Part shown: piece by piece, positions 5,764 through 5,840 of the stretch
Numbering within the stretch: the first letter of the stretch is position 1
Layout: each line of letters opens with the position of its first letter
Source of the DNA: Chromatiaceae bacterium
Lineage (GTDB): Bacteria > Pseudomonadota > Gammaproteobacteria > Chromatiales > Chromatiaceae
Direction: 5' to 3'
Assembly (NCBI GenBank): GCA_016938795.1
Contig: JAFGTZ010000081.1
Location: forward strand, 1 to 5,840
Length of the DNA: 5,840 bases
The notes under the pieces: generated by a model
Seen by the model: the letters and a program-made list of their open reading frames with translations, nothing else
The model's database searches: none
Told to the model about the DNA's origin: nothing
Made by a program: the position numbers and the translations under genes

Positions 5764-5840
5764 CGCCGCGTATCCAGCGCCGGCTCTCCCGCAACACGAA
5801 AGAGCAACGGTCTTCGGGCACGCATCGCCTGCCCTGCTGC

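Overview
The window is GC-rich chromosomal DNA and most likely comes from a diazotrophic gammaproteobacterium. The right-hand block has the enterobacterial-type order dacA - ybeD (DUF493) - lipB, which points to Gammaproteobacteria. A CowN gene with a sigma-54-type promoter points to a nitrogen fixer. Together these would suit a purple sulfur bacterium (Chromatiaceae or a relative); that placement is inference from gene content, not a demonstrated assignment.

Left part, plus strand (1-3274): a DUF58/VWA-like membrane-anchored protein (11-1315) of the kind usually encoded beside a MoxR ATPase. It is followed by a 506-residue secreted, cysteine-rich protein that I do not recognise (1398-2918). 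Next comes cowN (2990-3274), which encodes the small protein that keeps nitrogenase working in the presence of carbon monoxide. The 71-bp gap before cowN holds a good -24/-12 element and a strong ribosome-binding site, so cowN appears to be its own nitrogen-fixation-regulated unit inside an otherwise non-nif neighbourhood.

Middle (3275-3575): a 301-bp non-coding spacer between the convergent cowN and lipB genes. It carries a double hairpin (3398-3437) that looks like a member of a dispersed intergenic repeat family, a 9-bp inverted repeat around it, and an isolated GATTGGTATAA word. I see no convincing intrinsic terminator in it.

Right part, minus strand (3576-5840): dacA (D-Ala-D-Ala carboxypeptidase), then a small hairpin, then the DUF493/YbeD gene, which overlaps the GTG start of lipB by 4 bp (octanoyltransferase, lipoate biosynthesis). 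lipA, often the next gene in this cluster, is not within the 301 bp that follow lipB. A plausible sigma-70 -10 element and a perfect 6-bp dyad lie just upstream of dacA.

No tRNA, rRNA, CRISPR array or transposase was seen. The items most worth following are the isolated, sigma-54-driven cowN, the uncharacterised secreted protein beside it, and the hairpin repeat.
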